From: Hortaea werneckii
Taxonomy: Eukaryota > Ascomycota > Dothideomycetes > Mycosphaerellales > Teratosphaeriaceae
Length of the DNA stretch: 64,000 bases
Assembly: GCA_037044905.1 (NCBI GenBank)
Contig: JBAOKB010000048.1
Coordinates: forward strand, 1,178,001-1,242,000
Direction of reading: 5' to 3'
Positions 44,241-55,582 of this stretch are shown one piece after another. Position numbers and translations under genes: made by a program. Position 1 is the first letter of the stretch. Every line of letters starts with the position of its first letter. The notes below the pieces were generated by a model. That model ran no database searches. It was not told where the DNA came from and worked only from the letters and a program-made list of their open reading frames with translations.

Positions 44241-45242
44241 ATGGTCACCGTAGCCCTAGCAGGAGCAACGACAGGCTTCGGCCTCACGGTGCTCAAAACT
44301 TTCCTGCATCTGAATTCCTCCCTCAACCCCGCTCAACAGCACAAGATCATCCTCCTCTCCCGCTTCCCCCAGCCAGAGTGGAGTGCCAAGGGCCTCGAAG
44401 TCCGCCAGATCTCCTACGAAGACCACGCTCAGCTTGTCTCAGCTCTGGAGGGCGTCCACACCCTCATCTCCCTCATCGGGGGCGACGTCTCCGCGCTCCG
44501 GAACGCGCAGGCGTCCCTTCTCGCCGCCGCCCGTGTAGCAGATGTGAAACGCTTCGCTCCGTCGGAGTACGCGGGGATGGGATACGAAGGTATCGATCTG
44601 TACGCCGCCTCGAAAGCGGAGATCTGGAAGCGATGTCTCGCCGCGAAGCACGAGACCGGGATGGAAGTTGCGAGGTTCAACTGTGGACTTTTCATGTCGA
44701 TCCTTGCGACGGGGACGGTTATGGGGATTACTGAGGTGGGGAGGAGGGAAGGTGCGGAGACGGGCGAAGAGGAAGCGCTGGCTGGGTTGCGACCCTGGAA
44801 TTTCGTTTTGAATCTTCGTGCTGGGACTGCTGACTTGCCCGGAGACGGCAGTGCGAAGGTCGCGTGGACGGAGATGCGCGATGTGGCTACCTTCATTTTT
44901 CGCGCTCTTTCCCTTCCGCCCTGGCCTGAGGATCTTAACATGAGGGGGGACCTGCGATCTTTTCGAGAGGTCTTGGAGATTGTGCAGCGGGTCCAGGGTC
45001 GGGAGTTCCTCGTTCGGGAGAATAGTGTCGAAGAGATGGATGGCTTGACTCAGGAGGAAGGCAAACGGTTCTACAATCAGGTACGGGTGGCGCTGGTCAA
45101 GGAATACTGTGATGTGCCGGACGACCTCAATCGAATGTTTTCGGACGTCCATCCTATCGACTGTGAGAGCTTCGTGACGAAGTGGTGGTCTGGTACTCCA
45201 TTGCCAGAAGCGGCGTGGGAGGAGGACCAAGCATTCATGTAG
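44241..45242 (+). CDS. NmrA-like / isoflavone reductase-like NAD(P)-binding protein
   Basis: Intronless frame of 333 residues. The N-terminal Rossmann motif is VALAGATTGFGL (GxxGxxG type), followed by LLSR at the end of the second strand and VKRFAPSEYAGMG with the YxxxK-like YAASKAEIWK near 120-130. This pattern marks atypical short-chain dehydrogenases of the NmrA group. Members either sense NAD(P) redox state in nitrogen control or reduce phenolic substrates; the sequence does not separate these. Codon bias leaves a long open frame on the opposite strand, which is a shadow. Confidence 0.88.
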   Translation: MVTVALAGATTGFGLTVLKTFLHLNSSLNPAQQHKIILLSRFPQPEWSAKGLEVRQISYEDHAQLVSALEGVHTLISLIGGDVSALRNAQASLLAAARVADVKRFAPSEYAGMGYEGIDLYAASKAEIWKRCLAAKHETGMEVARFNCGLFMSILATGTVMGITEVGRREGAETGEEEALAGLRPWNFVLNLRAGTADLPGDGSAKVAWTEMRDVATFIFRALSLPPWPEDLNMRGDLRSFREVLEIVQRVQGREFLVRENSVEEMDGLTQEEGKRFYNQVRVALVKEYCDVPDDLNRMFSDVHPIDCESFVTKWWSGTPLPEAAWEEDQAFM

Positions 45243-45587
45243 CGAGTCCATTGTTCGGGAATATGTTGTCCCTCTTTTCATCGACAAGGCATAAAACAGG
45301 CAGAGATTCAACAAATTCTACCCCTCGCTCTCATTCTTTAGCATTTGTTAGATGGAAAGGAAGCATAGATCTCGTTATCCCCATGAGAAAATCGTGAAAT
45401 TTTAGCAACAAATCAGCCCCCGAGGCCCAAACAGCCTTTCACAGAGACACTCCAGGATCTCTATCCCTCCCCCAGCCCGAATGTTCTCCCGCCAGCTTAA
45501 GAAATACTTCCCACAATTGGAACACCGCAGATACATCATTCGGTCCCTCCGTCCTTCGACATGCTCCGGTCCGTCTTCCAGGGAGAG
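45243..45587. other. Convergent 3' flanks
   Basis: No gene is supported between the NmrA-like and 2EXR-type genes, which are read toward each other. Confidence 0.5.
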
Positions 45588-46973
45588 TCAGTGCCCTGCT
45601 CCTGCACTTCTCGCCGCCGGATCCAATGTGTGGAGTTGCAGTGCGACTAGGATCCCGTCTTTGGAGACATATGGCGTAGTTGCCGTCCGCGCAGAGCCTA
45701 GCTCCGCATCGCGGAGTTTCTTGCCTGTGCCTTGGAAGTCGATGGGCGTAAAGCCGCGGAAAGGCTCGCCTTCTTTGACAGGCTGGATGAGAGGGGCAGA
45801 GATTTCGGCCGCAGCTGTGGCGGCATTCAAGGCGTGCGCGAGGATTGCTGCCGGTCCGCCGGGGGTGTTGTTGGGAACGGGATTTCCCCCTTGATGCGGT
45901 GATGCGGATGAGGGTGCGGTGATGGAGGTGAAGTGGGCAGGGTTGACTCGACAGACGCATAAGACTCGGATGGTGGGTGGTTGCGGCGCTCGACACGCTG
46001 CAGGAGCGTGCGCTTTGTGGAGCTCTAGTAGTTGTCGTTTGAATGCTAGGTCCTCGCCTGGTCGCCTGGCATCGACAAATCGCATAAATTCATCTTCGTT
46101 CATTTCATTGAGAGGCTTGCCGGCTTCCTCTTGCCCATCGTCTTCGTCTAACGGACCCCTTCCTCTTGACCTAGAGCGGCGAGATTTCGGTGGCGGCTTA
46201 GGCAGGAAAACATTGCGAAGCCCATCGACCAGCTCCTCGAGTTTTCCGTCTTCGCCGACGCAGCCTCTGATGTTCTGTTCCGGTGGCACGCTGTGATTCC
46301 AGCGATTACTCCGGTATCGTATGTGAATCTCTTTTAACTGGGGGAAGTCGGCCCGAAGGCTTCTCTTGGGGTCGGTTGAAGTCAGATAGGGCATCCACAG
46401 ACGGGTATCAGTTGCTTTAATGTGCAGGCTGACGACAGTAGTGAAGCGGCGGGCCAGGGGCGGAGAAGCGAGGGCGCGGACAAACATGTTGGCGTCTGAG
46501 GGGTGGTGGAAGACGAGATGGTTGAGGGAGTAGAGAAGCGGTGCGCTCTCATCATGGATGGTCTTGCACGTGCGAAGGAGCTGGGGCTGCAAGCTACAGA
46601 GGTTCTTCGCGCCAGGCGCGAGCGGCCACTCGACCGGTGTGCCATTGTCCGCCGCCAGGCAGAAGGTGTAGATTCGGTCTCTTATCTCGCGCGGCAGCGT
46701 GAACAGAAGGCTACCAGCCACGCTTGGGGGGAGTTGAGGGATGCTACTAGGGTTGGAGTTGGAAGTGTTGTGTTGGCCATCATCCTGCGTATTGCCCATG
46801 ACTAAGTCGCTACCGTCCGATGTCTGGGTGTCACGACGTGGGCGCTGAGACGGATGCGAGAGGCTGGCGCTGCGGCTGGCCGAAGCGAAGAAGTCGGCGT
46901 TGGACATGTAGGAGAGACTGCGGGTGGAGAGGACGGATTCGCGCCATTCGTACGGATCCACAGGCGCTGTCAT
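45588..46973 (-). CDS. 2EXR/F-box-like domain protein
   Basis: One frame of 461 residues from a true ATG. After a Ser-rich N-terminus, residues about 85-180 read LLFTLPREIRDRIYTFCL then LLRTCKTIHDESAPLLYSLNHLVFH, the pattern of the fungal F-box-like/2EXR group that is common and expanded in Pezizomycotina. A basic RRSRSRGRG stretch and an acidic segment follow. Function unknown; F-box-like proteins can recruit substrates to SCF ubiquitin ligases, but 2EXR members are mostly uncharacterised. It lies downstream of PEX11 on the same strand. Confidence 0.82.
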   Translation of the reverse strand: MTAPVDPYEWRESVLSTRSLSYMSNADFFASASRSASLSHPSQRPRRDTQTSDGSDLVMGNTQDDGQHNTSNSNPSSIPQLPPSVAGSLLFTLPREIRDRIYTFCLAADNGTPVEWPLAPGAKNLCSLQPQLLRTCKTIHDESAPLLYSLNHLVFHHPSDANMFVRALASPPLARRFTTVVSLHIKATDTRLWMPYLTSTDPKRSLRADFPQLKEIHIRYRSNRWNHSVPPEQNIRGCVGEDGKLEELVDGLRNVFLPKPPPKSRRSRSRGRGPLDEDDGQEEAGKPLNEMNEDEFMRFVDARRPGEDLAFKRQLLELHKAHAPAACRAPQPPTIRVLCVCRVNPAHFTSITAPSSASPHQGGNPVPNNTPGGPAAILAHALNAATAAAEISAPLIQPVKEGEPFRGFTPIDFQGTGKKLRDAELGSARTATTPYVSKDGILVALQLHTLDPAARSAGAGH

Positions 46974-47361
46974 AATGGGAAATAGGAATGAACTGAAATG
47001 CTTGGTTCTCGTTGACTATGTCCAGTATAGTTCAAGGTGTTTCTGCTTACTCCTTGGTGGTGTTAAAGTTCAATTGGTACGATGGAGTGAAGCTCGTCCG
47101 CCCACTCTACCTCCATACCAGCGGAGTGGCGCTAACACGGCTTGGCACTCGATGCGACCAAGAAGGCAATTGCACGAAACTAAACGGTATCCCAGAGACA
47201 CGTTGGAAGGCAGAGATTACAATAAAACAGTGACATCCGTATGTACGAAACTCATCGCTGTATGAACCACAAACCCGCCGCAATTCACCCCCCTGACCAT
47301 CCACGATTAGCCTCATCCCTCCACTCCCGCCCTTCCACCTTCCACCTTCCTCTTCCACCCT
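46974..47361. other. Intergenic between two minus-strand genes
   Basis: No supported gene. It should hold the promoter of the 2EXR-type gene and the 3' end of PEX11. Confidence 0.5.
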
Positions 47362-48345
47362 CTACGCCGTCTTCGCCCACATATCCGCAATCTTCCCCAA
47401 CCCCGCAAACGCACCACAAGCACCCATCGCACCCAAATTCCACCCAGGAAGTCCGCCCTCCCCAATCGCAAAATGCAACGCCATCGGCGTCCAGCTCAGC
47501 GGCACCACCATCTCCTTCCACCACGCCTGATCAGCCTTCTCATCGTGCTCCCGCGTCGCAAAATCCGTCGTCACGCTCCTCTCCGCCCTCTTCTGCCGCT
47601 CGAGCTGTGCCGTCCTAAACAGTCGCACGAAATCACACAGCACCCCGCCTAGCCATGCGCGGTAAGACCACAGGTAGATATTCGCCGTGGGCGCTTTCCC
47701 GCTCGAGGCCGGCAGGTGCCAGCGTTGCGACCAGCTCATGGGCAGCGCTTTGGCGTCTGTAAGCACCGCCACGTTCTCCATGAATTGGAAGGTAATGTAC
47801 AGCAGGCATTGGGTGAGTTGCGTGCTGTAGAGGACGCTGTCGTCGCCGGGCTTGGGCCCTTGCATGAGTTGGCGGAGCCAGGCGTAGAGAGGGAAGAGGC
47901 CGAAGAGGCGGAGCGTGGTGCGAGTTGAGCTCAGTAGTCCGCCGAGGGCGGCGAGGTGCGTAGTGGCATCGACAGCCGTAGTGGTGGGAGAGCGGGTGAA
48001 TAGCTGGTAGAGCTTGGCCTGCAGTGGTGCGGATTTGGCAGAGGCATAGGTGAGGATGTAGAGGGTGTAGTTGAAGGTAGAAAGGAAGGTGGATAGGCCG
48101 CCAGGGGCTGCTAGCAATCTATTGAGTCCTGCATGTCAGCACTGCTATACAACAACATCGCCAGGTCCGTGAAGCCTAGCTTACTTATTCAGACGCAGGA
48201 GGATCCTGTCAGGCGTCGCAGCCATTGCAACAAGCTTGTTTGGTACCCTTCTCTGCGCCTCGGCTGCCAGACTCTTTTCGCCCGCGGGAGGGATGTTGCT
48301 CGAGACATCGGCGGGTGCGCCAGGCTCTGCTGTAGGGTCGGACAT
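47362..48345 (-). CDS. Peroxin 11 family protein
   Basis: Complement of 47362-48118 and 48185-48345, 305 residues; a 66-nt intron joins RLNK to LLAAPGGLSTFLSTF. The start at 48345 gives MSDPTAEPG. The middle shows the PEX11 layout: an amphipathic segment around LGGLLSSTRTTLRLFGLFPLYAWLRQL, then YITFQFMENVAVLTD and IYLWSYRAWLGGVLCDFVRLF, and a C-terminal hydrophobic segment. PEX11 proteins tubulate and divide peroxisomes. The sequence looks closer to the PEX11C branch of filamentous fungi than to yeast Pex11. A peroxisomal thioesterase occurs 13 kb away but is not linked by operon logic. Confidence 0.87.
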
Positions 48346-49047
48346 GATGTGCTGGTTCGATCGAGGGTTGTCGAGATGAAGACCGGACTGTTGATCAGTT
48401 TTGGTGGATTGCTGCAAGTCCGAGAGAATCAATAGCGCCCAAGCTGCGAGCACTCAAGGATAACAACAAGGTCGAAAGGAAGTGAGGGGCAACACAAGAG
48501 GAGATGGCGATGTTGGAGTAGGATGAGAGAATAGTAATCAACCAGCTCACCTCACCTCACATCGACTGGCTGTGTATAGGAAGTCAGACGGGAGGGGTGG
48601 TTCTTTATGGTTACAAGAGCTCGAGCGGGCGGATATTCCTTCATACGCTCGTTGCCCGTCCGCCTCTCTCCCTCGCTCGCTTCATCAGCTTCCCAAGATT
48701 GAACCTCGGCCAAGGTCGGCAAGTGGGTGGAGAAGGTCGGCATCTGCCATTGGCCAATCAACGGCCCTCTTTACTTCTCCTCGCTTCTTGAACGCCGGTT
48801 GTGAACATGAGAATGGAAATACCGTGTGCTGATGTTCATCTCGCTTGTACATTCTGTCGACGTATCGTGTCATCGTCCTCGTGCTAGACTCAGTCTCACG
48901 TTATGAACGACCTGGGACTCTTCCACCTCACATGCGCGACAACATTGCGGCACAGCCTAGCAGGCAATACTAAAACTCGCAACCAAAGAGTAGAGAACCC
49001 CTGCCAACTGGCGGGCTTTGTACACAGCTATTATATTCCTTTACATA
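48346..49047. other. Intergenic, PEX11 promoter
   Basis: No supported gene. Short frames on both strands lack domains. The PEX11 promoter and the 3' end of ATP12, both minus strand, must lie here. Confidence 0.5.
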
Positions 49048-50175
49048 CTAACTTACAAGTAATACCACACTCCCCAACTGCCTCCTCATGTCTTCCCTCT
49101 CCACATCATGCGAGTCTTCCACCTCTCCCCAGTTCTCAATCTGATGCATGACCTCCAACGTCGCGGCTTCATTCGCCTCGTTAATCCCGAATCGCTGTCC
49201 CATAGGCTTCTCGTGATGCAGATGTCTATATTCCTGGCTCCACTCGACCAGTAATCGCGCCGCCACGAGCAGGGATTTCGTGGCCAGGACACCTCGTTCG
49301 AGCGCCGCAAGTTCGAATGCAGGGAGTCCGGTTATCCAGCCTCGGATCACGTTGCGTGTCATTTTCGGCTGTGAGCGCGGGACGATGGAGGACTCGTCTA
49401 GGATGGGCTCAATGTCTACGCCTGGGAAGATGTGGGTTTTGAGGAAGGCTATAATGGGTTCGGCGACGTCGCGTTGTCGGTCCCGTAATGGCTTCTCGCC
49501 TTCTTTCTGATAGGGGTCGTGGATATTTCTTTCCGGTGCCCAGCACAGGAGGGTATCAGTGCCAAGGTATCGCATCGCCATCCGCACGATTGAGTCCCGT
49601 GCTTCCGAGTTGCCGTCCTTGTCTTCGTTGGCGATGTCTATCGCGCGCGATGTCATGGACGTGAGGGGAATGTAGTGTTGCTTCAATGCTTGCTGGGCTG
49701 ATACGAGCTGGTCCCACTCCATAGCAATGCTCATGGCGAGGCCTCGACGGTGATGTGGGAGGTTGAGGATTTGTCTCCCTGCTGTCCGGACCGGACGGGT
49801 ATCCAGCATAACTTGCAAGCCATCTTCGCTCTCCTGGATGCTTACGTTCTTCCAGAAACGCTTTTGCAGGGCCGATGTGGGCTTGTTTGGGTTGACCTTG
49901 GCCTTTTGGGATTGGATGAACTGCTCTGCTTGCTGTCTCTTTCTCGCGAGCCGATCTTGGGGGAAGGAGACGGATGCGTGGGGTGCCTGGGGTGGCGGTC
50001 CGGCGACTGTGGGATGTGGTAGCGGTGTAGCGTCTCTAGTCGCGCTCGTGTGGAGGAGACATGATGGTCGGGACAGCTGGGGGGCGACGGCGGCGACGGA
50101 TGTGGATCGAGAGCAGTGACGGCGCACACTCAGCGAAGAGGTGGCCCGGACAGCGCGCGAAGACAGCATTTCCAT
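49048..50175 (-). CDS. ATP12: Mitochondrial F1-ATPase assembly chaperone ATP12
   Basis: 375 residues in one frame; the frame extends upstream only to a GTG, so ATG 50175 (MEMLSSRAVRATSSLSVRRH) is the start. That opening is rich in Arg and Ser without acids, a mitochondrial presequence. ATP12 text follows: RFWKNVSIQESEDGLQVMLDTRPVRT, MAMEWDQLVSAQQALKQHY-like segment, YLGTDTLLCWAPE, and FELAALERGVLATKSLL. ATP12 binds the F1 alpha subunit and prevents its aggregation during ATP synthase assembly in the matrix. Divergent from the large zinc-cluster regulator. Confidence 0.95.
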   Translation of the reverse strand: MEMLSSRAVRATSSLSVRRHCSRSTSVAAVAPQLSRPSCLLHTSATRDATPLPHPTVAGPPPQAPHASVSFPQDRLARKRQQAEQFIQSQKAKVNPNKPTSALQKRFWKNVSIQESEDGLQVMLDTRPVRTAGRQILNLPHHRRGLAMSIAMEWDQLVSAQQALKQHYIPLTSMTSRAIDIANEDKDGNSEARDSIVRMAMRYLGTDTLLCWAPERNIHDPYQKEGEKPLRDRQRDVAEPIIAFLKTHIFPGVDIEPILDESSIVPRSQPKMTRNVIRGWITGLPAFELAALERGVLATKSLLVAARLLVEWSQEYRHLHHEKPMGQRFGINEANEAATLEVMHQIENWGEVEDSHDVEREDMRRQLGSVVLLVS

Positions 50176-51086
50176 CGTAGAAGAGCGAGTGATGCGCGAA
50201 AAAGGCGACGAGGGTATCACCGCATGTGCATCCGATGTACACTGCCGGAATCAAGACCAACAGAGTGGGAGTATGTAGCGATGTTCGTTTCGGGAAACAA
50301 ACTTCGGCCTTAGGCTCGTGTCAGGATCGACGCGGGTTCTGTGGCTGATTATTTTCTGGGTCAAAATGAACGATCCGCCCAACGGCAATCGAATGGATAA
50401 AAAACAGCGTTGCAAAGCGGTGGGGACTGGGTGGTAAGTATCCGCAGAATATGATGATCAGTTCCACGTGTTGCGGTGAGGTCAGACCGGTTCTACAATA
50501 AAAGGGCGTGCCGCCGCTCTTCTCCCCCCGTCACCAGCTTCATCGCCTGTGTCGCCGTCCAGCTTGAGGCTCCCGTCAGTATTCGCGCCGCCGCTTGACC
50601 TTCCGTCCTCCCCCCGAAACCTGCTGGACTTGGCGAGTCGGCTAAACTGCCTCTCCCCTGTCCGCCCGAAAGTCCCGGTACGAGCTATCGGCGGCCCAGT
50701 GTGGACGGTGTTGCCGCCCATCAGTGGGGACGCCGGAGCTACTGGAGGTATAGGTCAACACTACTACCTACGGTGCAGTGATGACCGAGGCCAGAACATC
50801 GCCCTGGATTCTTTCAGACACGCAGCATTGACAGCTTCGTTGCGCAACAACCCATTCATCACACTTCAGTCCCAAGACACGGACGGAATAACCCCTCACT
50901 ATCACCTGCGACCCTGAACTGAACGATTCCCCGAGGGAACGGTACCCGGTACATCATTGCATGTGGTGCTGTGCCGCCAATGACGAAGGAGGCCGCTATC
51001 CTGTTGTACGAACGACGACTGCAAGAGCAGGCCTAGGCTCAGGCCTAATGCGACAGCACGCTGAGGGAGCGCAGACCTGACAAAGT
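50176..51086. promoter_or_regulatory. Divergent promoter region
   Basis: The 911-base gap between ATP12 and the large Zn2Cys6 gene has no supported coding sequence. Promoters of both genes lie here. Confidence 0.5.
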
Positions 51087-54000
51087 ATGAACGCCGGGTT
51101 ACAACCCGAAGGCGACCATGCATCATCATCATCGACAACAACATCGGCAGCCGCAGCAGCAGCCCACCACAACAAAGGTGGCCAGCCGAAGGCGCTGCGA
51201 TTCGTGACCAACTATGGTGCGCCGCATCCGAAAAGGTATGCTCTCCGTTATCATCACGACTGCCAATACTCTCCCCCGTTGCGATGCGCAGCTAACGCTT
51301 CTCGACCAGGCGGCGCATAGGCGCGGCATGCTTGACCTGCCGCAAGCGCAAGACGGCCTGCTCCGGCGAACGTCCGACCTGCGACACGTGCAAACAGAAC
51401 AAGCTGGAATGCGCCGGGTACAACACCGAACCGGATGGCGATGGACGGAAGCGATCCATGTCCGAAGTCAACACGCGGCAGGCGCCCGAAGTCAAGGAGA
51501 AGCAGCGGGTGGAAAGAGCGAAGCGGAAGTCTCCGCCGGACACGAGGCAGGAACGGGAGAAAGATGCGGACACGTTCCATCCAGCGCTGTCCCATGCTGA
51601 AGCATCCGATGTCGCCGCCACCGCCGCCGCCACCACCACCTCCAGCTCCAGCTCCAAGCCCGGAGGACCCTCTCCTCCCGATGCGCCGGCGGCGACGACC
51701 AGCCGGCGCGCCCCTGAATTGGCTGTGACTGCCCACTCCCATCCAGACCTGGACTCCCATCCCGGCCCCGAGCCGCTCTTTTCTGGATCGCGGAACCGCA
51801 TGCCCTATTTCCGCTGGCTAGGCCCGACTGCAATCATGCCTGGCTTCAAACAGATGGTGGTCAAAATCAAGCGAAACGACACCGATCCGATGGGGCGCTC
51901 ATCTACTGATGGCATGCTCTCGCCATCCCTTGGGAACTCCAATCCCGCCGAGCAACGAGTCTCTTCTCTGTACACAACCACCCCCACAGCCGTGGAGTCC
52001 GATGTGCGCACGCCACTGAACTTGCCCTTCTACGATACCTCGCCTATGCCTCCAAGCGAACTCATTACTCACCTCGCCAACACCTTCTTCACTCATCTGG
52101 GCTGTAACTACCATTTTCTCCAACACGACCGTTTCCTGCGCGACCTACAAGAAAAGCAGGTCGACGCGATTCTGGTCGACGCTGTCTGTGCGCTCGCTGC
52201 ACGTTTCTCAAATCACCAGTTGCTAACTCAGCAGCCTCATGAAGACGCGAAGCTCTCACCGTCGGACTACGGACATGCCTTCGCACGGAGAGCAAAGGTT
52301 GCATTGGTGGATGCCTTTGCGTATCCGACACCTGCTGCAGTGCAAGCTGCGCTGCTTCTGGCTTACAACGAATTTGGAGAGAGCAGAGACAGCGGTTTGT
52401 GGATGTATTTGGGCATCGCCATTCGCATGGCGGAGGACCTAGGCATGCATAAGCTGGAGGGACTGAAGTACAGAGGCAAAAGCGGTCCCACACCGAGAAT
52501 GGTCAAACAGGACTCGCATAGTGATGGCAACATCCCAAGCCCGGTGGAAAAGTCCAGCAGACATCAGGACGTCTCTCCAAAATCATCTGACAAGGCTTCT
52601 CAGGATGAGAGCGAGCAGGAGGCTGTTGAGCAAGAGCGTGTTGACACATTCTGGGCGATCTTCTTCCTTGATCGCGTTGTGTCATCAGGCACCGGACGAC
52701 GTAGCACACTGCGAGACAAGGATATCGAGCTGTCTTTCCCTTCACTGGACGGGACAGACCCGAAGACCGGATGGCCTGCCCCCTTCCCGGCTTTAATACG
52801 GATTGTGCATTTGTATGGACGGGTGGCGGACCTTCTAAATTGCATCAAAGAGCCTTCAGACATCACTCCAGAGACACCAAAGCGTCTTGCGGCTATGGAG
52901 AGCCAAGTCACCAATTTCTACCAGGGACTTTCTCCACGCCTTCACTTCGACGCCGTCAACTTTCAGCACTACATGAAGGCTGGCGAGGGCACCAACTTCG
53001 TGCTGTTGCACTTCTGGTTCCACACCCTGATTGTACTGCTGCACCAGCCCACTCTCCTCAAGACCTTCGAAGGACACATCCTGCAACTTTTCCCGAACAG
53101 TCAACAACTCTCTATGTCCTCGGCCAAAACGATTGCCGACATTCTGTCTTACTCCCAGCTGATGGACGCAAAGGCCAGCCTCGGAAACCCTTTCACCACC
53201 CAGCCAATTTACATTGCTGCTTGTGCGTTTCTGAAAGAGACTGCAGAGCAGACAGCCACATCAAAGGAGCAATCGCGCTCGGGCAGCCCTAACAAGCGGT
53301 CAGACAGTGGCAAATCATCAAACGGCGACTCGCAGAATGGTAAGAAGCCCGGCAACGGCTCAAGTGGTCGACGCACGCCAAATTTCCCCATTGATCAGAA
53401 GGCATTGGCAAGACATACACTATTGGCAACGGCGGCGAGTCAGCATTACCAGCTGTGCTATAAGGCGCTGCAATCAGTGGAGACCTATTGGGGAGGTACC
53501 AAGTACATTTTGACTGTACTGGACCAGAAATTCGAAGGAGTGGGAGATCCTCTACTTTACACGGCAGAGGAAGGCGAAAGCTCAATGGAGCGTCCTCGAC
53601 CAGACGCTAGCTTCACGTCACCCGGATGGAGAAGAAAACTGAGTTGGGGCGCTTATCATAACAACCCACCGCCTCTGTTCAAACAGCAGCCCTTCGATAC
53701 TGGTTCAGGAAGCCCTAGTGTTGGTCCCAGTCAAGGTGAGTGTTCTTTCTTGTCAACTTCAGACAGCCATACTGACCTTCTTCAGCAATCGGCTGGACGT
53801 TGACCGGCACCATGGACTCTCCAAATACCAATCTCGCATGGCATTATCCTAGCGCATCAGGCAACCAGCCAGCTCGAGGTCAATCAGCGCCTTCGGGGTT
53901 CAACCCTACCGAGTATGATGCCGGCAATACTATTTCAGGGCAACAATATCCACAACATACACGCACCGTTTCAACTGGCGGTGCGCGACGATCACAGAGA

Positions 54001-54450
54001 CCACCGCTCGTCGACTATCCAAGCACGGCGAGCGGCGTCTCAGCCGCAGACGCCGATCTTCTTTTAGGCCTTGGCTCGCCGTACACGCAACCAAACAGCA
54101 GTAGCCATCAGACTCCTGGCAGTAACTCTTTGCCTTTCACTAACCAGGGCTCATCGGTGGACCCTCCTAACAATTACCCGCTAACACAAGGCCCGGGCGA
54201 CATGGCTGCTAGCAACTTTGCGAATCCGTATTTTGGTCAGCTGGATTCACAGAATTTTGGCGACATGATGATCCAGTCGCAGGACGTCGACATGAGCATG
54301 CTCGGATTGGACATGATGCCTTGGTTTGATTCATATTCCACTCATGATCTCAATCTGAGCATGTTTGATCCTGCCAGCACCACCACTGGCGTTGACACCT
54401 CAGCTGGGGCTAGTACGTCTACGCAGCAACCGGCCTCCGGACGGAAATGA
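51087..54450 (+). CDS. Zn2Cys6 fungal-specific transcription factor
   Basis: Exons 51087-51235, 51310-53735, 53786-54450, 1079 residues. Intron 1 (74 nt) joins HPKR to RRIGAACLTC. The zinc cluster CLTCRKRKTAC..CDTCKQNKLEC starts at Cys57, spacing CX2CX6CX6CX2CX6C. MPYFRWLGPTAIMPGFKQMVV near 200 precedes the fungal-specific regulatory domain (about 290-700), with FFTHLGCNYHFLQHDRFL and GLWMYLGIAIRMAEDLGMHK. The C-terminal 220 residues are Ser/Asn/Gln-rich, a likely activation region, with DMSMLGLDMMPWF. It should bind CGG-type sites in the nucleus. The target pathway is unknown. A DUF1989 gene follows on the same strand. Confidence 0.93.
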
Positions 54451-54682
54451 AAGTAGTCTACCTGATTAATGTTTTGGCGACCGACAGGTCTATCCATTTG
54501 TAACCTTGTAATGCAGTTTAAGCGGCTATCAACGGGCAGTCAGACGGCGTGTTATGACGTATTTTGGCCGATTTCGGGCCTATCTCCTTGTCGCCAGCTG
54601 TCGCCCAATGCATTCCGATACCAATCCAAGCAGACGCTACAAATCAAAAGAAGATCTATTGTCACTCTGGTCGCTAGACAAC

Positions 54683-55582
54683 ATGGCTTCTGCAGAATCT
54701 GCAAACGTTCCACCACCTCCGGCGTACCAGGCAACGCCCGGATCAATACTCCATGCCGACAAGGAATTCTACACTTCGGTTGCTCAGGCAGGACGCGAAC
54801 AGATCGAATCGTTTGTTCTGCCCATCAGGTCCGGGCGAGCATGGAAAGTCCCTGCCGGTGCGATCGTCCGCATCAGCACCCCAGAAGGACCTCAAGTCGG
54901 CGACCTCAACATCTGGCGACTTGACAACCCTCGGGAACGTTTCTGGGCCTCCCGAACAAGACAGCTTCACGCCAGTCACTTGTCCACTTTCGACCGCCTA
55001 TGGTCTTGCCTCCCTTACCTCCGCCCCTTATGCACCATCATTGCCGACTCCCTCAGCGGCTACGGCGTCGATCGCTTTGGCGGCCGATGTCACGATTTAC
55101 TCGGCACCAGATGCGATCCCTATGTCAATACCATGCTGACAGGAGACTCGTACGATTTCCACTGCCATTCGAACCTCACTCGGGCGGTCATACCCTACGG
55201 CCTCACGGAATTCGACGTTCATGATGTTATCAATGTCTTTCAGGTGACCGGGCTGAATGATGAAGGGAAGTATTTCATGGAGGCTTCTCCGGCCAAGAAA
55301 GGAGATTTCATTGAATTCTTCGCCGAGCAACCACTTCTCATGGCCTTGTCGACCTGTCCGGGGGGTGATCTCAGCGCTTGGTCTTTCGGCGAAGGAGGTG
55401 GTGGTGAGGAAGGAGATGGCGGTGAGCGGAAGAGTATGCTGGATTGTTGTCGTCCTTTGAAAGTGGAAGTGTTTCGTTTGAAGGATGATAGCGTTTTGCA
55501 GCATTGGAGCGAGCCTTCTTGTCCTAAGTATTCGGGCATGCATGGTCTTACGGTGCCGAGTGGTGAGACCTCCAGCAAGTAG
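54683..55582 (+). CDS. DUF1989 urea carboxylase-associated family protein
   Basis: 299 residues from ATG 54683 (aacATGgct). The same frame is open from an ATG at 54554, adding 43 residues rich in Arg and Ser. Family text includes VRISTPEGPQVGDLNIWRLDN, FGGRCHDLLGTRCDPY, FHCHSNLTRAV and FEAEQPLL-like ending in LSTCPGGDLSAW; conserved Cys and His in these segments suit metal binding. In bacteria DUF1989 proteins sit beside urea carboxylase and guanidine or urea use genes; the fungal role is not established. The gene begins 232 bases after the stop of the zinc-cluster regulator on the same strand. Confidence 0.88.
   Translation: MASAESANVPPPPAYQATPGSILHADKEFYTSVAQAGREQIESFVLPIRSGRAWKVPAGAIVRISTPEGPQVGDLNIWRLDNPRERFWASRTRQLHASHLSTFDRLWSCLPYLRPLCTIIADSLSGYGVDRFGGRCHDLLGTRCDPYVNTMLTGDSYDFHCHSNLTRAVIPYGLTEFDVHDVINVFQVTGLNDEGKYFMEASPAKKGDFIEFFAEQPLLMALSTCPGGDLSAWSFGEGGGGEEGDGGERKSMLDCCRPLKVEVFRLKDDSVLQHWSEPSCPKYSGMHGLTVPSGETSSK

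Noticed and set aside
44439..45314. 291-codon frame on the strand opposite the NmrA-like gene
   Set aside because: It mirrors the codon bias of the true gene, has no domain, and lacks its own promoter or splice logic.
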